Below are positions 60,956 through 64,000 of a DNA stretch of 64,000 nucleotides, one piece after another. Below the pieces are notes generated by a model. It was not told the DNA's origin, searched no databases, and saw nothing but the letters and a program-made list of their open reading frames with translations. The DNA is from Periplaneta americana (lineage: Eukaryota; Arthropoda; Insecta; Blattodea; Blattidae), in the NCBI RefSeq assembly GCF_040183065.1, contig NC_091124.1:62566501-62630500 (forward strand), given 5' to 3'. A program made the position numbers and the translations under genes. How positions within the stretch are numbered: the stretch's first letter is position 1; each line of letters begins with the position of its first letter.

Positions 60956-60969
60956 AGTATTACAATATA

Positions 60970-62026
60970 AATAAATGCTTTGGAAAATAATTAGGCTATA
61001 CAAAACTATATTTGTATTACTTAACTGTACAGTATCCTGTATCCTAAAACAAATATTATGATTGTGTATTGTTTTAAAAATATATATTTGCGATTAGTAT
61101 TTGCCTAAGTTATAGGACTTACAGATTAGAATCTTCTTCATTCAAAAATACAAGCATTAGTACTTAACTTGAGATACTTGCCTTGTAGTTTCCTCATGAA
61201 TTATTTTTCTTTATTTTATTGTGACAGTCCACACAATCCACAGTGTACAGGCATAGGTTTAACTCATATAATTGAATTAACTCGCAAACAGCTTCTTTCG
61301 GCCAGGATGCCAGTTGTTCTTGGCACCATAATATTTTCGAATTCCATTGGTCAGTCCTTCAAAGATTTTTCAAGTCTTTCATCGATTAGAACATATTCTT
61401 ATTTACTTTCAAGACAAAGACTTTTGAAGTATTATATGTGATGTGACAGTAAAACTGGTAAAGTATTGGCAAATCTTGAATTGTGTACAAGCAGCTTTAG
61501 GAGTCGCCATCATATTTCACTCATTGCACGCTGTACAACAGTACAATCACATATTTTTCATATAATTATAGGTATCTTAAAAAAATCATTTGAATTATTC
61601 AAATCAGGTATATCATTTTGAATACCCAGAAGATGACGACGAATTCTTAATATTTCATTAAAATTTCTGTTCAGTATGTCTTTAAACTTGAATGCAATGT
61701 GGGTTAAAATAATTGTAATTTATAGTATGAGATAGTAAAATTAGATTGTATGTGTGAGTGAAAAGTTTAGTTCCTGAGACAAAGCCAAGAGTGATAATTT
61801 CCACGAGTACATAAAATCTATTTATCCTCATATGCTATACAATATACTGGTATCTAAACCACAATATTCTTTTACCCTTAAAACTAAAGAATAATGGTAT
61901 ATTGCAAACAACTTCAAATTAGTGTAACTCTGAAAATATTGAGTTAGGACATATTTATATGACATTTTTTGCTCAGAATGTCTTCGGAAATAAGTTCCGT
62001 AAGTGACGGTAAATTCTCGTGAATCA
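60970..62026 (+). other. TTLL5: TTLL5 intron, nothing recognised
   Basis: AT-rich, no exon recognised. In particular no continuation of the TTL domain was found. Confidence 0.4.
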
Positions 62027-62103
62027 CCCTGTGTGTGTATGTGTGTGTATATATATATAATAATAATAACAATAATAATAATAGTAATAATAATAATAAT
62101 AAT
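62027..62103. repeat. TG/TA and (AAT)n microsatellite
   Basis: TGTG, then TATA, then AAT-type repeats. The AAT part is the tail of the adjoining minus-strand SINE. Confidence 0.85.
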
Positions 62104-62417
62104 CCTTGGCCTAGACCAACCAGCTGGCTGCTGGCCTCAAATTCACATGTCGAAGTAGAGGTGGACAATCATTCAACTATAATGGAAGTATCGTGTGGTT
62201 AGCACGATGATCCCCCCAGCCTTTATAGCTGGCTTTCGTAACCGGATTTTGCTACCTATCATAGCTCTCCAAGTGCATCACGATGCTGGGTGGGCACCGG
62301 TCCCATACACTGGCCGAAATTTCATGAGAAAATTTCTTCCCCATGAGGACTCGAACCAGCGCGCATTCCGTAAGGCGAGTCCTAGACAGGATGACTTAAA
62401 CCACGACGCCACGGCTT
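62104..62417 (-). mobile_element. tRNA-derived SINE, family D, second copy
   Basis: Aligns with 46008-46316 throughout ('gatgatccccccagcc', 'ccatacactggccgaaattt'), with B box GGTTCGAGTCC at 62357-62347. It carries a short insertion near 62155-62185. No clear target duplication. Confidence 0.85.
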
Positions 62418-64000
62418 GTAAGTTTATTCTTGGTAATGTGTTGGTTGTGGAGAAGTGATAAATGAATGAATGTGAATTTTATTGTTGGTAATATGCTGGT
62501 TGTCAAGGAGGTAGTGATTTAAAATTTTAATAATGATTTAAAACTTGTAATTCACTGCTATGAATAAACCCATTGTTTAGGTTTCCAAGGACGAAAAAAT
62601 AAAGAGCAGTTTAGATACAAATGATGTATAAAATATTTTAAAGTTTTAATTTACTATTAAAATTTTAAATCACTCTCTCTTTGACAAGCAACACATTACT
62701 AACAAAATTCACACATTCATTCATTTATCCATGACTGTATAAAAACTGGTCTTTTTTTCACCATCCTTAGCAACCTAAATAATTACTTTATTCACAACAG
62801 TAAACACGTTAGCAACAATAAAATCCTTACACTCATTAATATTTATAACTTCTTCACAAACAACACATTGCAAAGAAAAGGCCTACAATTTAATATTGAA
62901 GTTAGATACCAGTAATGGATAAAATATTTTATAGCACACGAAAGTAAACAGATTTTATGTGCTCGTGGAAATTATCATGCTCGGCTTCACGACACGTGCT
63001 AAACTTTCCACTTGCAGATAAAATATAATTTTACTCTCTTATACTATAATAGGCTTAAAATTTAAAATTAAAATTGTCTTATATAGTACTCTGATTTAGA
63101 TATAAGTAATTTATAAAATATTGTATGTATATCCCATGAAAGCAACAGATTAAATATGTCCATGAAAATGATCACTTTTGGCTTTGTCCCAGGTGCTAAA
63201 CTTTCCATTTGTGAATATAATCTTATTTTACTCTGTTATATTATAAACTAGCCACCCTATCCATTATCTCCTGAGTTAGTTGCTTCATGAGTGGTCTTAT
63301 TGGTGTCACATATGATGTTCAAACCTGTCTGCTGACTGTTGACTAAACATTTTATAAATTACTATTATCCAACACCTTTTAACAAAATAGCCCATTGCCA
63401 TGTTGATATTTAATGCATAAAGTTATCCTTTATAATTATTTATGTTACCGTTGCTAGGAACAAGTAGTGTATATTTCTGTTTTTGTTGTTTTATTTACTC
63501 AATCCTGTAGCAATAAGTGGATTTTGTGAACTTTCATCCACGAGTTGTTCCTAGCAATAGTGACAGGAACATATATATTAAATATTGAATTATTGTATTT
63601 ATTTAGTATAACAATTTATTAAATGATATACTGGATAAAATATTGTATGCTACACGAGAGTAAACAGATTTCATGACTTGAGGAATTATCATTCTCAGCT
63701 TGTGCATCCTGAATAAAATGTAACTTTACTCTCTTGTAGGATAAATTGCTATTTACAGTTCTCTGTTTTGTTGTTTATGACATAATTTTGCAGTACTTTT
63801 TCTTTTGAAGATATTTAAGGACTTAATTCTGACCTTGATTGATGTTTTTTATTTAGCTCTTCTACAGTAGCTTACTCCCATTGCAGTCTTCCTTTGTAAT
63901 ATGAAACTTGTATTACACTGTTTTTGAACAAATTGTATTCACATAAGGCTGATACTTCGTAGGAAACTTGACAACATGTAATCGAGAATTATATGTAATG
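62418..64000 (+). repeat. Intronic region with diverged repeat units
   Basis: About 62430-62455 is repeated at 62480-62505 ('ggtaat.tg.tggttgt'). A unit of roughly 150 bp occurs three times (about 62901-63060, 63095-63252 and 63622-63750). It shares 'ataaaatatt', 'aacagatt.', 'tgctaaactttccact' (first two) and 'tttactctcttat'. No coding sequence is recognised up to the window end. Confidence 0.55.

Noticed and set aside
1-64000. CRISPR array, operon, phage or bacterial defence system
   Set aside because: Nothing of the kind: the genes have introns and the repeats are eukaryotic mobile elements and microsatellites.

Overview
This is a stretch of nuclear DNA from an animal with a large, AT-rich, transposon-loaded genome. 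It has spliced genes with long introns, several tRNA-derived SINE families, non-LTR retrotransposons and many hAT, Tc1/mariner, pogo and piggyBac-type DNA elements. The protein-level flavour of genes and repeats points to an insect, most likely a cockroach or another blattodean. That lineage is an inference; nothing in the window names the species.

Three host genes are supported. (1) The last five coding exons of nicalin (NCLN, an ER membrane protein of the BOS/multipass translocon complex) lie on the + strand at 1339-12429; the 5' part is off the left edge or not recognised. (2) A tubulin polyglutamylase of the TTLL5 type starts on the + strand with four recognised exons (29888-58947) whose splice phases all agree; the rest of its catalytic domain lies beyond the right edge. 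(3) Inside TTLL5's 24.5-kb third intron, on the opposite strand, lies an intronless, conspicuously GC-rich 593-codon gene for a leucine-rich-repeat (RNI/F-box-LRR-like) protein at 48792-50573.

Almost everything else that can be recognised is mobile DNA. 3.99-8.36 kb is a pogo-like transposon interrupted by a nearly intact second pogo/Tigger element, both in NCLN's second recognised intron. 10.95-12.25 kb holds a Tigger-like deletion element and a MITE. 13.3-20.2 kb, between the two genes, holds a Tc1-like pseudogene split by a hAT element, a second hAT, an inverted-duplicated Penelope-like element (GIY-YIG) and a third hAT. 20.3-28.1 kb holds a LINE tail, a fold-back MITE carrying a piggyBac-type MITE, an internally deleted mariner, SINEs and another fold-back. 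Within TTLL5's introns lie LINE pieces, a mariner, SINEs with perfect target-site duplications, a full-length Jockey-type LINE (38368-42866) with two large ORFs and a perfect 10-bp duplication, a hAT with a perfect 8-bp duplication (44274-45262), a second LINE (52-54.4 kb), a possible Helitron and further hAT and SINE copies.

No CRISPR array, rRNA, functional tRNA, operon or bacterial-type system is visible. I found no convincing previously undescribed system. The most notable points are the nested pogo pair with an array of 13-bp subterminal motifs, the nested antisense GC-rich LRR gene, and the full-length Jockey element.
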